This document shows, piece after piece, positions 25,000 through 33,400 of a stretch of DNA of 64,000 nt. The notes beneath the pieces are model-generated. The model did not search any database. It had not been told where the DNA came from and saw only the letters and a program-made list of their open reading frames with translations. The DNA comes from DASQPR01 sp035713725. GTDB lineage: Bacteria; Actinomycetota; Actinomycetes; Mycobacteriales; Micromonosporaceae. Where the stretch lies: assembly GCA_035713725.1 (NCBI GenBank), contig DASTMZ010000087.1:31988-95987 (forward strand). The letters run 5' to 3'. The first letter of the stretch is position 1. Every line of letters starts with the position of its first letter. The position numbers were made by a program, and so were the translations under genes.

Positions 25000-26185
25000 A
25001 CAGCGCCGCACCACTCTGCTCGGCCCAAGCGCGGACCAGCCGGAACGCGATCGACGAACCGCCCGGTAGGCCGGGCTCGACTTCCGGCGCGTCCGGGTCG
25101 GCCGCCGCGTTGATCGCGGCTCGTACGGCGGCGCGTGAGAACCAGCCGGCGGCGGCGATCTCGGACGGATCGAGGCGCAGTGGCTCGTTCGGATCGGCGA
25201 TCGCGTAGAAACCCAACATCAGCGAACTCGGGTACGGCCACGGCTGGCTCGCCACATACCGGATGTCCGCGACGCGTACGCCGACCTCTTCGAAGACCTC
25301 CCGTGCCACCGCGTCCTCGGCCGACTCCCCCGGCTCGACGAAGCCGGCCAGGCACGAGTATCGGCGGATCCGGCCGGCGCGCGGTGCCCACGCAGCGTTG
25401 CTGCCGAGCAGGCATTGCCCGTCGTCGCCGGGTCGATCGTCGTGCACGAGCATGATGACCGCCGGATCGGTACGCGGCCAATGCTGCGCGCCGGTCTCGT
25501 CCACTCGGGTCCAGCCGGCGTCCGCCACGCTGGTCGGCGCTCCGGTGCGGGGCGAGAAGCCGTGCCGCCCATGCCAATTCGCCAGCGCGAGTCCGGTGGC
25601 CATGATCCCGGAGCTGGTCAGGTCCAACAGATGCCCGACCTCGCGAAGCGTCGCCGGGTTCGTACCCGCGATCTCAGGCAACTCGCCGAGCACCGCGAAA
25701 TACGGCCTGTCCTCGGCGTCCACGCCGAGGAAGAGGCGCCCGTCCGGCCCTGGGTCAAGCTGCCGCGCGACGACGTCGTCGACGTCGAGCAGGATGAGCT
25801 CGGTGACACCGCGAGGCAACTCGGGCTGCGGTCGACCGAACACCGCCACCGGTCCACGGACCAGCGCCCGACCGGACACCAGATCGGCGACGTCGACGAC
25901 GAGCACTCTCGCTCGCGACCACGCCTCGGCCAACCACTCCGGATCGGTACGTCGATGTGCCGACCGATCCAGATCGGCACGACGAGGCTGGCTGCCATGC
26001 GTCGGCTGGCTGTCAGGTGTCGGTTGGCTGGCGGAGTTCGGCTCGCTCGGCCCGCGCTGCGGACCGGCCGGCGCGGGACCGATCGCACCGGAGTCACGTG
26101 TCGCGGGATCGGTCGCGACCGACTCACTGACCGATGCGAGATCGCCGGACAATGCGGGATCGCTCGCGCGACGGGGCTCGGTCAC
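24992..26185 (-). CDS. nudC: NADH pyrophosphatase NudC
   Basis: 397 residues. The C-terminal Nudix domain has the box GFVEPGESAEDAVAREVFEEVGV (from residue 281) and the NADH-specific SQPWPYPSS (313-321) in place of the usual SQPWPFPxS. NudC hydrolyses NAD(H) to NMN(H) and AMP and can remove NAD caps from RNA. Two oddities: the zinc-ribbon cysteines are missing (ANWHGRHGFSPRTGAPTSV at 202-220), and residues about 25-75 are a Ser/Gln/Pro-rich insert with SQPT repeats. GTG 26185 overlaps the M16 stop by 4 nt, so it is the third gene of the M16 operon. Confidence 0.9.
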   Translation of the reverse strand: MTEPRRASDPALSGDLASVSESVATDPATRDSGAIGPAPAGPQRGPSEPNSASQPTPDSQPTHGSQPRRADLDRSAHRRTDPEWLAEAWSRARVLVVDVADLVSGRALVRGPVAVFGRPQPELPRGVTELILLDVDDVVARQLDPGPDGRLFLGVDAEDRPYFAVLGELPEIAGTNPATLREVGHLLDLTSSGIMATGLALANWHGRHGFSPRTGAPTSVADAGWTRVDETGAQHWPRTDPAVIMLVHDDRPGDDGQCLLGSNAAWAPRAGRIRRYSCLAGFVEPGESAEDAVAREVFEEVGVRVADIRYVASQPWPYPSSLMLGFYAIADPNEPLRLDPSEIAAAGWFSRAAVRAAINAAADPDAPEVEPGLPGGSSIAFRLVRAWAEQSGAALFR

Positions 26186-27540
26186 TCGGAACTGCCGCGG
26201 TCGACCGGTCCGAGCAGGCGCAGAGCCGACTCCACCCGGTCGGCATCGCCGAGCACAACAGTGGCGGCCCTGGCCGGTGCGAGATAGCGAGCGGCCACGT
26301 CGGCAACCTGTTCGCGGGTCGCCTTTGCCAGGCCGGCGGAGTATCCGATGAGGTAGTCCAACCGGAGGCCGTAGCCGGCGTACGTGCTGGCCAAACCCGC
26401 GAGGCCGGCCTGTGTGGACATGCCGAGCAGCAGCGAGCCGACTACGTACTGGCGGGCCTGCTCCAACTCGTCGGTCTTCGGTGGCGTGGTGGCCAGGCGG
26501 CCGAGCTCGTACCACGTCTCGAGCAGCGCGGGCGCGGTCACGTCGGTGGCGACGTCGGCCGCCAACACGAGCGCCGAACCCGCGATCGAGTGCTCGACGG
26601 AGGAGTGCGGCCCGTACGTGTAGCCCTTGTCCTCGCGGATGTTCTCCGTCCACCGCGACGAGAAGTACCCACCGAAGATCAGGTTCGCGAGCTGCAGCGC
26701 CGGGAAGTCCTCGTGGGTGCGCCCGACCGCCGGCAGCGCAAGGCGCATCGACGACTGCACGGAGCCCGGTCGGTCGACGAGTTCGATCGGTCCCGGCTTG
26801 ATGGCCGGTGTCGCCGGATAGGACGCGGGTTCGCCACCGCCGACCCAGCCACCGAGCGCCGCCTCGACGTCATCGATGGCGCGCTCGGCGTTGATGTCGC
26901 CGACCAGCACGAGGGTCGCGCCGGATGGCAGGATCCGCTCGCCGTGCAGCTTGCGCAGCTCGCCGGGTTTGACCGCGTGCACCGCCGCCACGGTCGGCGT
27001 CTGCACCGCGTACGGGTGGCCGGGGTAGATGCGGCGCAGCAGCGCGGCGCGCGCCAAGTGACCGGGTTGGGTCCGCAGCACCTGGATCCGGTCGGCGATG
27101 CGCTCGCGTTCGGTGACCACCTCGGTCTTCGGGTAGGTCGCGCGTTGCAGCACATCACCCAGCACCTCGAGCAGTCGCGGCAGCCCGGCGGCCAGCGCGT
27201 TGCCGGACACGAGCAACCGGTCCGGATCAGTCGACGCGCCGAGCCCGCCGCCGACCGCCTGCAACTCGGCGGCGATCTGCACGGTGTCGCGAGTCGGCGT
27301 TCCCGAGAACAACGTCTGGCTCAATACGTCGCCGCGCGCCAGGTGCGTCTTCGCGAACGGGATCCGTAGCCGTACCTCGACCAGTGGCACGGCGGGGCGG
27401 CGGATCGCGATCACGGTGAGCCCGTTGGACAACGTACGTTCACTCGACCGCGGCAGCGTGAGCCGGCGGTTTGCCTCGAGATCCGGCAACTCGGTCAAGC
27501 TCACGCGGCGCGTCGACTTCGGTGCCACGGTTGTCGTCAT
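26182..27540 (-). CDS. M16 peptidase family protein, non-catalytic partner
   Basis: 452 residues of the pitrilysin/processing-peptidase fold. The first half lacks HxxEH (the equivalent region reads LRIPFAKTHLARGDVLSQTLFSG), while the second half keeps the substrate-binding Arg/Tyr segment WTENIREDKGYTYGPHSS. That is the pattern of the inactive half in two-subunit M16B proteases. Its ATG overlaps the stop of the catalytic gene by 4 nt (ATGA), so the two should be made in equal amounts and form a heterodimer. Confidence 0.9.
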   Translation of the reverse strand: MTTTVAPKSTRRVSLTELPDLEANRRLTLPRSSERTLSNGLTVIAIRRPAVPLVEVRLRIPFAKTHLARGDVLSQTLFSGTPTRDTVQIAAELQAVGGGLGASTDPDRLLVSGNALAAGLPRLLEVLGDVLQRATYPKTEVVTERERIADRIQVLRTQPGHLARAALLRRIYPGHPYAVQTPTVAAVHAVKPGELRKLHGERILPSGATLVLVGDINAERAIDDVEAALGGWVGGGEPASYPATPAIKPGPIELVDRPGSVQSSMRLALPAVGRTHEDFPALQLANLIFGGYFSSRWTENIREDKGYTYGPHSSVEHSIAGSALVLAADVATDVTAPALLETWYELGRLATTPPKTDELEQARQYVVGSLLLGMSTQAGLAGLASTYAGYGLRLDYLIGYSAGLAKATREQVADVAARYLAPARAATVVLGDADRVESALRLLGPVDRGSSE

Positions 27541-28841
27541 CGCGACGCCACCTCCACCTCGATCGTCGCGCGACGTGCTCGCCGTAGCGTCGCCGCGGCG
27601 GCCACCACTTGGTCCGCGGTCACCTCACCAATCAGCTTCGGCAGGTCGTTCATCACGCTCGCGTCGCCGCGTTGCAGCTCGAGGACGGCCATCCGCAGCG
27701 CGCGACCGAGCACCGCGTCGCACTCGCGCAGCAAGTGGGTCGCGATCCGCGACTGGATGCGTTGCAGTTCCCCGTCTTCGAGACCATCGGTGGCGAGCCG
27801 CTCGCACTCCTCGTCCACGACGCGCATCACTTTGTCGACGTCGCCGCCAGGCGGCAGGTGCGCCTGCAGCAGCAGTGCGGTCGGGTTGCGGACCTCGAAC
27901 GGTTCGCCCATGAACCCGATGTACCCGCCGACGCTGGTGGCCGACCGGTCCTGCTGGATCAGGCGGCGTACCAGGCGCGAGGCATCGCCGTCGGTGAGCA
28001 CCTCGGCCAGCACCACGTAAGGGAGATAACCCTCGAAGTCAGCGATCGGATCGGGCACCCGCCACGCGCTCGCGTACGCCGGCAGTGGCGCGTGGGGATC
28101 CGGGTACGCGTCGCGCCGCTCCGCCGCCAAGTCCGGCTCGTCGAAGTTGGGCCGCTTGGGCGCGGGACGCTTCGGTACGTCACCGAAGTGCGCCTCGATC
28201 AGCCGAGTGGCCTTCTCGACGTCGAAGTCGCCGGAGATCGACAGCGTTGCATTGCCGGCCGCGTAATACTTCCGGAAGAAGTCCTCCGCATCGGCGACGG
28301 TCGCGCTCTCCAGATCCTCGAACGACCCGTAGCCGTCGTGCGCGTTCGGGTACGTGTCGAACATGACCGGCGGCAGCTTCAGCCACGGAAACCCGCCGTA
28401 CGGCCGGTTCAGCACGTTGACTCGGATCTCCTCCTTGACCACGTCGCACTGGTTGCGCAGGTTCTCCTCCGTGAGCCGAGGTCCGCGCATGCGGTCCGCT
28501 TCGAGGAACAGCGCACGCTCGAGCGCGTTGGCGGGCAGCGTCTCGAAGTAGTCCGTGTAGTCCAGATGCGTCGATCCGTTGAACGTGCCGCCGGAGCCCT
28601 GGACGTAGCGGAAGTGCGCGAGCTTCTCCAGGTTCTGCGAGCCTTGGAACATCAGGTGTTCGAAAAGATGTGCGAAGCCGGTGCGGCCCTCGGGCTCCGA
28701 GCGGATGCCGACGTCGTAGACCACCGCGACGCCGATCACCGGCGCGGACCGGTCCGGGTTTAGCACCACCCGCAGTCCGTTGGGCAGTTTCAGGCGCTCT
28801 ACGGGATATTTCGTGGCGGGGATGCGTACGCGACCAGGCAC
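27537..28841 (-). CDS. M16 zinc metallopeptidase, catalytic subunit
   Basis: 434 residues with the inverted zinc motif HLFEH (His58, Glu61, His62) in TGFAHLFEHLMFQGS and the distal Glu ligand in VVKEEIR (about 137-138). The N-terminus has YPVERLKLPNGLRVVLNPD, standard for M16B. Soluble, no signal peptide. First gene of the operon catalytic M16 - partner M16 - nudC, all with 4-nt overlaps. Substrates of bacterial M16B pairs are generally short peptides; none is indicated here. Confidence 0.92.
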   Translation of the reverse strand: MPGRVRIPATKYPVERLKLPNGLRVVLNPDRSAPVIGVAVVYDVGIRSEPEGRTGFAHLFEHLMFQGSQNLEKLAHFRYVQGSGGTFNGSTHLDYTDYFETLPANALERALFLEADRMRGPRLTEENLRNQCDVVKEEIRVNVLNRPYGGFPWLKLPPVMFDTYPNAHDGYGSFEDLESATVADAEDFFRKYYAAGNATLSISGDFDVEKATRLIEAHFGDVPKRPAPKRPNFDEPDLAAERRDAYPDPHAPLPAYASAWRVPDPIADFEGYLPYVVLAEVLTDGDASRLVRRLIQQDRSATSVGGYIGFMGEPFEVRNPTALLLQAHLPPGGDVDKVMRVVDEECERLATDGLEDGELQRIQSRIATHLLRECDAVLGRALRMAVLELQRGDASVMNDLPKLIGEVTADQVVAAAATLRRARRATIEVEVASR

Positions 28842-28931
28842 GTGATCGACCCTAGCGCGCCGGCCGGCACCCGGCCGTCCGAGTCCCCCGTCCCGAACCC
28901 CTTGCCGCGCGACCCCGCGTCGAGGCGGCGG

Positions 28932-28979
28932 GGCGGGTCGAGAGCTCAGCCGGCCCGGCGGCGGGTCGAAAGCTCAGCC
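28932..28979. repeat. 28-bp tandem duplication overlapping a stop codon
   Basis: GGCGGGTCGAGAGCTCAGCC at 28932-28951 recurs with one change at 28960-28979. The second copy contains the TGA stop (28974-28976, minus strand) of the neighbouring membrane protein gene, so the gene's end has been duplicated into the intergenic DNA. Confidence 0.6.
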
Positions 28980-30068
28980 CGCCGGCCGGATCGATGCCAG
29001 TAGCTCGTTGATCACGTAGTCATACTTCGAGTTCGTGTCGGGGATCGAGACGTAGAGGATCGCTGCGCTCGGCTTGCCGACGTCGATGGTCGCCAGCATC
29101 ACAAGCTCGCTCGTCGCCTTCAGCCCGGGCGCGTGGAAGTGCAGCCGGAACTCACTGACCCAGGCCGGCATGCCGCCGAGCGTCGTCTGCTCGTTGCGGA
29201 TCGGGTCCATCGTGTTCGGCTGCGGATAGAACGCGGTGCGCGCGTCCGCGGCGACCTGCGTTCCGGTGCACCTGAGGTCGATGGCGAGCGCGTCGTTCGT
29301 GGTGACGGGTACGGACGCCGACAAGATCGTCGCGAGGTAGTCGCCCTCCGGATATTGCTCGGTCACGAAATACTGGCCGGTGCGGTAATTCACCGCGAGT
29401 TCGTCTCCCGCGTCCGACCAGTCCAGGTTCCAGCGCAGCCACGGCGCGCTAAACGCGGCGTACGAGATGCCGGACTGCGCATCCGTGGTCCGCGCGCCGC
29501 TCGGAGTGGGCGGCGCGGGCTGGAGACGCGGGCCACCGTTCGGCGGCGGCGGGCACAACCGTGCGAGCTGTGGCCGAGTGTCCGGGGGTGGCGGCGCGGC
29601 GGATTCGTGACGCAGTGGACCGTTGCCAGTCAGTGTCATGGCAAGAACCACGGTGATGCCGATCGCGAGCACCGCACCGGCCGCCCCAGCGAACATCCGC
29701 ATCGTCCGCCGCCGCACCACCGTCGGGTCGATCGCCGGCTCGGGTTGCGGATCGAGGTCGATGACGATCGGGCCGGGTTCGGCGTGCTCGCGACCCGACG
29801 TCGCTCCGGACGAGGTGGCCGCCGTGACGCGCCCGGCGCGGAAGATGTCGCCGCCTTGCGGTCCAGTCTCGAAGCGCCCTGCGTCGTCGGAGCGAACCTC
29901 CTCGGCCTGAACGTCGTTGCCGGCACTGCGATCGTGTGCGCCACCGCGACGCCAGAACCAGCGGCGCGCCGCGATGGCGTCATCGGCTCGATCCGCCGGT
30001 CCGAACACGACCTCGGACCGCGACTCGTTCGCGCCGTCACGCGACCACGGCGACGATTCGTCTGCCAC
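28974..30068 (-). CDS. Hypothetical single-pass membrane protein
   Basis: 364 residues: a hydrophilic cytoplasmic part (1-120) with many charged residues, a transmembrane helix at about 127-148 (MFAGAAGAVLAIGITVVLAMTLTG), a Pro-rich linker (SAAPPPPDTRPQLARLCPPPPNGG) and an extracytoplasmic domain of about 190 residues (SYAAFSAPWLRWNLDWSDAGDELAVNYRTGQYFVTEQYP). Family not recognised. It sits between the M16 operon and adnB on the same strand. Function unknown. Confidence 0.82.
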   Translation of the reverse strand: MADESSPWSRDGANESRSEVVFGPADRADDAIAARRWFWRRGGAHDRSAGNDVQAEEVRSDDAGRFETGPQGGDIFRAGRVTAATSSGATSGREHAEPGPIVIDLDPQPEPAIDPTVVRRRTMRMFAGAAGAVLAIGITVVLAMTLTGNGPLRHESAAPPPPDTRPQLARLCPPPPNGGPRLQPAPPTPSGARTTDAQSGISYAAFSAPWLRWNLDWSDAGDELAVNYRTGQYFVTEQYPEGDYLATILSASVPVTTNDALAIDLRCTGTQVAADARTAFYPQPNTMDPIRNEQTTLGGMPAWVSEFRLHFHAPGLKATSELVMLATIDVGKPSAAILYVSIPDTNSKYDYVINELLASIRPAG

Positions 30069-30130
30069 AAGGACAGAGGTTACCGCCCGCCGGCACCGAC
30101 CATTGGTGACAAACTGGTCGAGCCAACCCG

Positions 30131-33100
30131 CTACGTCGCGACTGGTACGGATGCCACGAGCGCGACCAGCCCGTCAGCGTCGATGAGGTCGGATGGGCGT
30201 ACGGTCACGTCGTTGCGTACGTAGTAGAACGCCGCGCGTACGTTCTCCACCGGTACGCCAGCCAGCTCGGCCCAGGCCAGCCGGTAGGCACCGAGTTGTA
30301 CGGCGGCCGCCTCCGCGTGCCGGCCACTCGGCGGCGGTCCGGTCTTCCAGTCGACCACGTCGTACGTGCCGTCCGACCCGCCGAATACCGCGTCCATCCG
30401 GCCTCGAATCACGATGCCGGCCACCACCGTCGCGAACCCGACCTCGACGGCCACCGGCATCCGGTCCGCCCAACGGCTGGCGAGGAACTTGGCCTGCAGC
30501 ATGGCAAGGTCGGCGTCGGCCGCCGCGCCCTCGTCACCGGCGCCCGGCAGCTCGTCAAGATCGAGCAACTGGTCGCCGCCGAACCGCTGCTCCAGCCACC
30601 GATGGAAGGCGGTGCCGCGCCGCGACCTCGGGTCCGGGCGCCGTGGCATCGGTCGGCGCAGTCGAGCCGCGAGGCGGGCCGGATCGTCGCGCAACTCGAC
30701 AAGGTGTGACACCGACAGTTGCCCGGGCAACGCGACATCCACCGCACCCGGGGCGGTCGGCCGGTGGCGTTCCCGCTCGGCGAGCAGCAAATCCACCTCA
30801 TGTGCCCAGCGCTCAGCCTCCACTCGTACCGCCGGATCGTCGATCGTGTCGGCCGACCAAGCCGCCGGTGCGCGGCGCACCTCGTCCGCGGCGGCCGCCA
30901 TCACCGGCCGGCGACTGCCGAGCGGATCCTGCGGCCAGGTGGCACGCATCGTCACTTCGGTCGTCGGGTTGGTTGCCCCGTCCGGTGGCGGCGGAATCCA
31001 CGCGTCGACGACACCGGCGCCGGCCGCACACGTATCGCGCACCTCGGCCAGGAACGGCGACGGACCTTGCCATCGCACATTGCCCTCGCTCCACCAGAAG
31101 CCGGAGCAGAGCAGGAGTTGCTTCGGCCGGGTCACCGCGACATACGCCAGCCGCCGCTCCTCGCGCTCGCTGTGCGCCTCCCAGTCGACACCGAAGGTGG
31201 CCAACGCGTCCCGCACGTCGGTCTGGTCAGTCGCGCCGGCCAATCGGAAGCTCGGCAGGCCCGCGTTGTCACCGCGCAACGGAAACGGCAGCACGCCGAT
31301 GCCGCCGAGGTAATGGTCGGACTTCTTCGGCCGACCCGGGAAGATGCCCTCGGTCAGCCCGGCGACCGCGACGATGTCCCACTCCAAGCCCTTGGCCGCG
31401 TGCGCGGTGAGGACCTGCACCGCACCGTCGACGACGTCCGTCTCGCCCGGCTCGAGGCCGCGTTCCTCCGCTTCGGCCGCCTCCAGGAAGGCCAGAAACG
31501 CGGTGAGCGTCGCACCCTGTGCCTCGCTCGCAAAGTGAGCCGCGGTCTCGGCAAACGCGTCGAGGTGTGCGCGCGCGAGCCCGGTGTCCGACGACCGCAC
31601 GGACACCTCGACAGATAGGCCCATCTCCCGTTCCACGTCTGCGACCAGATCGTCGAGTGGTTGATCCAGCCTGCTCCGCAGGCCGCGAAGCTCGGCAGCG
31701 AGCACGGACATGCGACGGAAGCCCTCCGGCGAGTAGGACTCGGCCGGACCGAGGTCGTCCAGCGCGTCCACCAACGCCGCTTCGTCAAGGTGACCCGGCA
31801 ACAGCGCCACGCCGGGCCCCGACTCCGATCCGGTCGCGTTGCGCATGTTATAGAGCGTGCGGGCCCGTGCGTGCAACGCGACCAGGTCGCGCGGCCCGAT
31901 GCGCCATCGCGCGCCGGTCAACAGCCGCAGCAATGCCGCGCCGGCCAGTGGGTCGCCGAGCACTCGCAACGTGCTGACCACGTCGCGCACCTCCGGCGTG
32001 TCGAGCAGGCCACCCAAGCCGACCACCTCGACCGGCAGACCAGCCGCGCGGAGCGCACGCTCGATCGGTGCGATTTGCCGACGGGTACGGACCAAAACCG
32101 CGCTCAGTGGCCGGTCACCCACCGCGATCGCGTCGAGGTCCGCACCCATGCCGAGCCCTGCGCGCTGCCGCCACGCGGCCGCCATCCGATCGGCGATCCA
32201 CGCTGCTTCGTCTTCGTACGTCTCGAGCAACGCGCACCGCACAGTGGACGTACCAAGCTGGTCGAGCGCGTGCTCCGATGCTCGCAAACGCGTCACCCGG
32301 TGTCCGTATGCGCGCAGCGGGCCGGACACGTCGTTTGCGATGGAGAGGATCTCCGGTCGGTTGCGCCAACTAGTCGACAGCGTGAACTGCGTGGCGGGGC
32401 GGCCACGGCGGTCCGGAAACTCGTCCGGGAAGCGGTCGAGCGTGCCGGCGCTCGCCCCACGCCACCCGTAGATCGATTGGCACGGATCGCCGACCGCGGT
32501 CACCGGATGCCCGCCGCCGAACAGCGCTCGGAGCAACGTGACCTGCGCGTGGCTGGTGTCCTGGAACTCGTCGAGCAGCACCACCCGGAAGCGGTCGCGC
32601 TCGATCTCGCCGACCGCCGGATGCGCGCGTGCCACCAGCGCGGCCCGGGCCAGCTGATCCCCGAAGTCCATCGACTCCGCGTCGAGCTTGCGGCGGGTGT
32701 ATTCGCGGACCAGCGGCAGCAGCGCGAGCCGCGCGTTCTGCAGCGCCAGCATGTCGGCGACCGGCCGATACTGCCGGCCGGGCGACGCAGTCACCTCGGC
32801 GTTGAGGCGACCGGTCCAGGCAGCGAGGTCGTCCGGTGTCTGCAGGTGCTCGGCAAGTTCGGCGGCGAGGCGAAGCACCGCGTCCACAACAGTGGTCGGA
32901 GCGTAGGACACGGCGGACATGTCGCCGGCGTACGCCCTCGTGACGGCATCCGCCAGCTGCCAGCAGGACGCCTCGGTGAGCAGCCGGGCGGTCGGCTCGA
33001 ATCCAGAACGCACGCCGTGTTCGGTAGCGATCCGCACCGCGTACGAGTGGTAGGTGGCCACCGTCGGCTCACCGGACGCGGCGTCTGCCTCGTCACCGAG

Positions 33101-33400
33101 CCGACGTGCCAGCTGTCCGAGCCGCTGACGGATCCGGCTGGCCAACTCGCCGGCCGCCTTCCGAGTGAACGTCAATCCGAGGACCTGCTCGGGTCGGGCG
33201 TACCCGTTTGCCACCAACCACACGACGCGGGCGGCCATCGTCTCGGTCTTGCCGGACCCGGCGCCCGCGACCACGAGCATCGGAGCCACCGGCGCCGCGA
33301 TGATCGCCTCCTGCTCCTCCGTCGGTCGGGTGCGCAGGTGGAGCATTTCGGCGATCTCCTGCGGCGTGTAGCGCGGACCGCCGCTGGCCACCGCGCTCAC
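30131..33400 (-). CDS. adnB: AdnB subunit of the AdnAB helicase-nuclease
   Basis: 1089 residues from GTG 33400, which overlaps the adnA stop by 4 nt. UvrD-like motor: Walker A VVAGAGSGKTETMA (about 45-58), motif II VVLLDEFQDTSHAQ, GDPCQSIYGWRGASAG, and VQVLTAHAAKGLEWDIVAVAGLTEGIFPG. The C-terminal RecB-type nuclease has GRMDAVFGGSDGTYDVVDWKTG (Asp and DxK residues) preceded by RRGTAFHRWLEQRFGG. AdnAB resects double-strand breaks for homologous recombination in mycobacteria and relatives; AdnB is the leading translocase in that model. Confidence 0.92.
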   Translation of the reverse strand: MSAVASGGPRYTPQEIAEMLHLRTRPTEEQEAIIAAPVAPMLVVAGAGSGKTETMAARVVWLVANGYARPEQVLGLTFTRKAAGELASRIRQRLGQLARRLGDEADAASGEPTVATYHSYAVRIATEHGVRSGFEPTARLLTEASCWQLADAVTRAYAGDMSAVSYAPTTVVDAVLRLAAELAEHLQTPDDLAAWTGRLNAEVTASPGRQYRPVADMLALQNARLALLPLVREYTRRKLDAESMDFGDQLARAALVARAHPAVGEIERDRFRVVLLDEFQDTSHAQVTLLRALFGGGHPVTAVGDPCQSIYGWRGASAGTLDRFPDEFPDRRGRPATQFTLSTSWRNRPEILSIANDVSGPLRAYGHRVTRLRASEHALDQLGTSTVRCALLETYEDEAAWIADRMAAAWRQRAGLGMGADLDAIAVGDRPLSAVLVRTRRQIAPIERALRAAGLPVEVVGLGGLLDTPEVRDVVSTLRVLGDPLAGAALLRLLTGARWRIGPRDLVALHARARTLYNMRNATGSESGPGVALLPGHLDEAALVDALDDLGPAESYSPEGFRRMSVLAAELRGLRSRLDQPLDDLVADVEREMGLSVEVSVRSSDTGLARAHLDAFAETAAHFASEAQGATLTAFLAFLEAAEAEERGLEPGETDVVDGAVQVLTAHAAKGLEWDIVAVAGLTEGIFPGRPKKSDHYLGGIGVLPFPLRGDNAGLPSFRLAGATDQTDVRDALATFGVDWEAHSEREERRLAYVAVTRPKQLLLCSGFWWSEGNVRWQGPSPFLAEVRDTCAAGAGVVDAWIPPPPDGATNPTTEVTMRATWPQDPLGSRRPVMAAAADEVRRAPAAWSADTIDDPAVRVEAERWAHEVDLLLAERERHRPTAPGAVDVALPGQLSVSHLVELRDDPARLAARLRRPMPRRPDPRSRRGTAFHRWLEQRFGGDQLLDLDELPGAGDEGAAADADLAMLQAKFLASRWADRMPVAVEVGFATVVAGIVIRGRMDAVFGGSDGTYDVVDWKTGPPPSGRHAEAAAVQLGAYRLAWAELAGVPVENVRAAFYYVRNDVTVRPSDLIDADGLVALVASVPVAT

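Noticed and set aside
26186..26653. Upstream extension of nudC
   Set aside because: It overlaps the M16 partner gene in another frame; the GTGA overlap at 26185 is the natural start.
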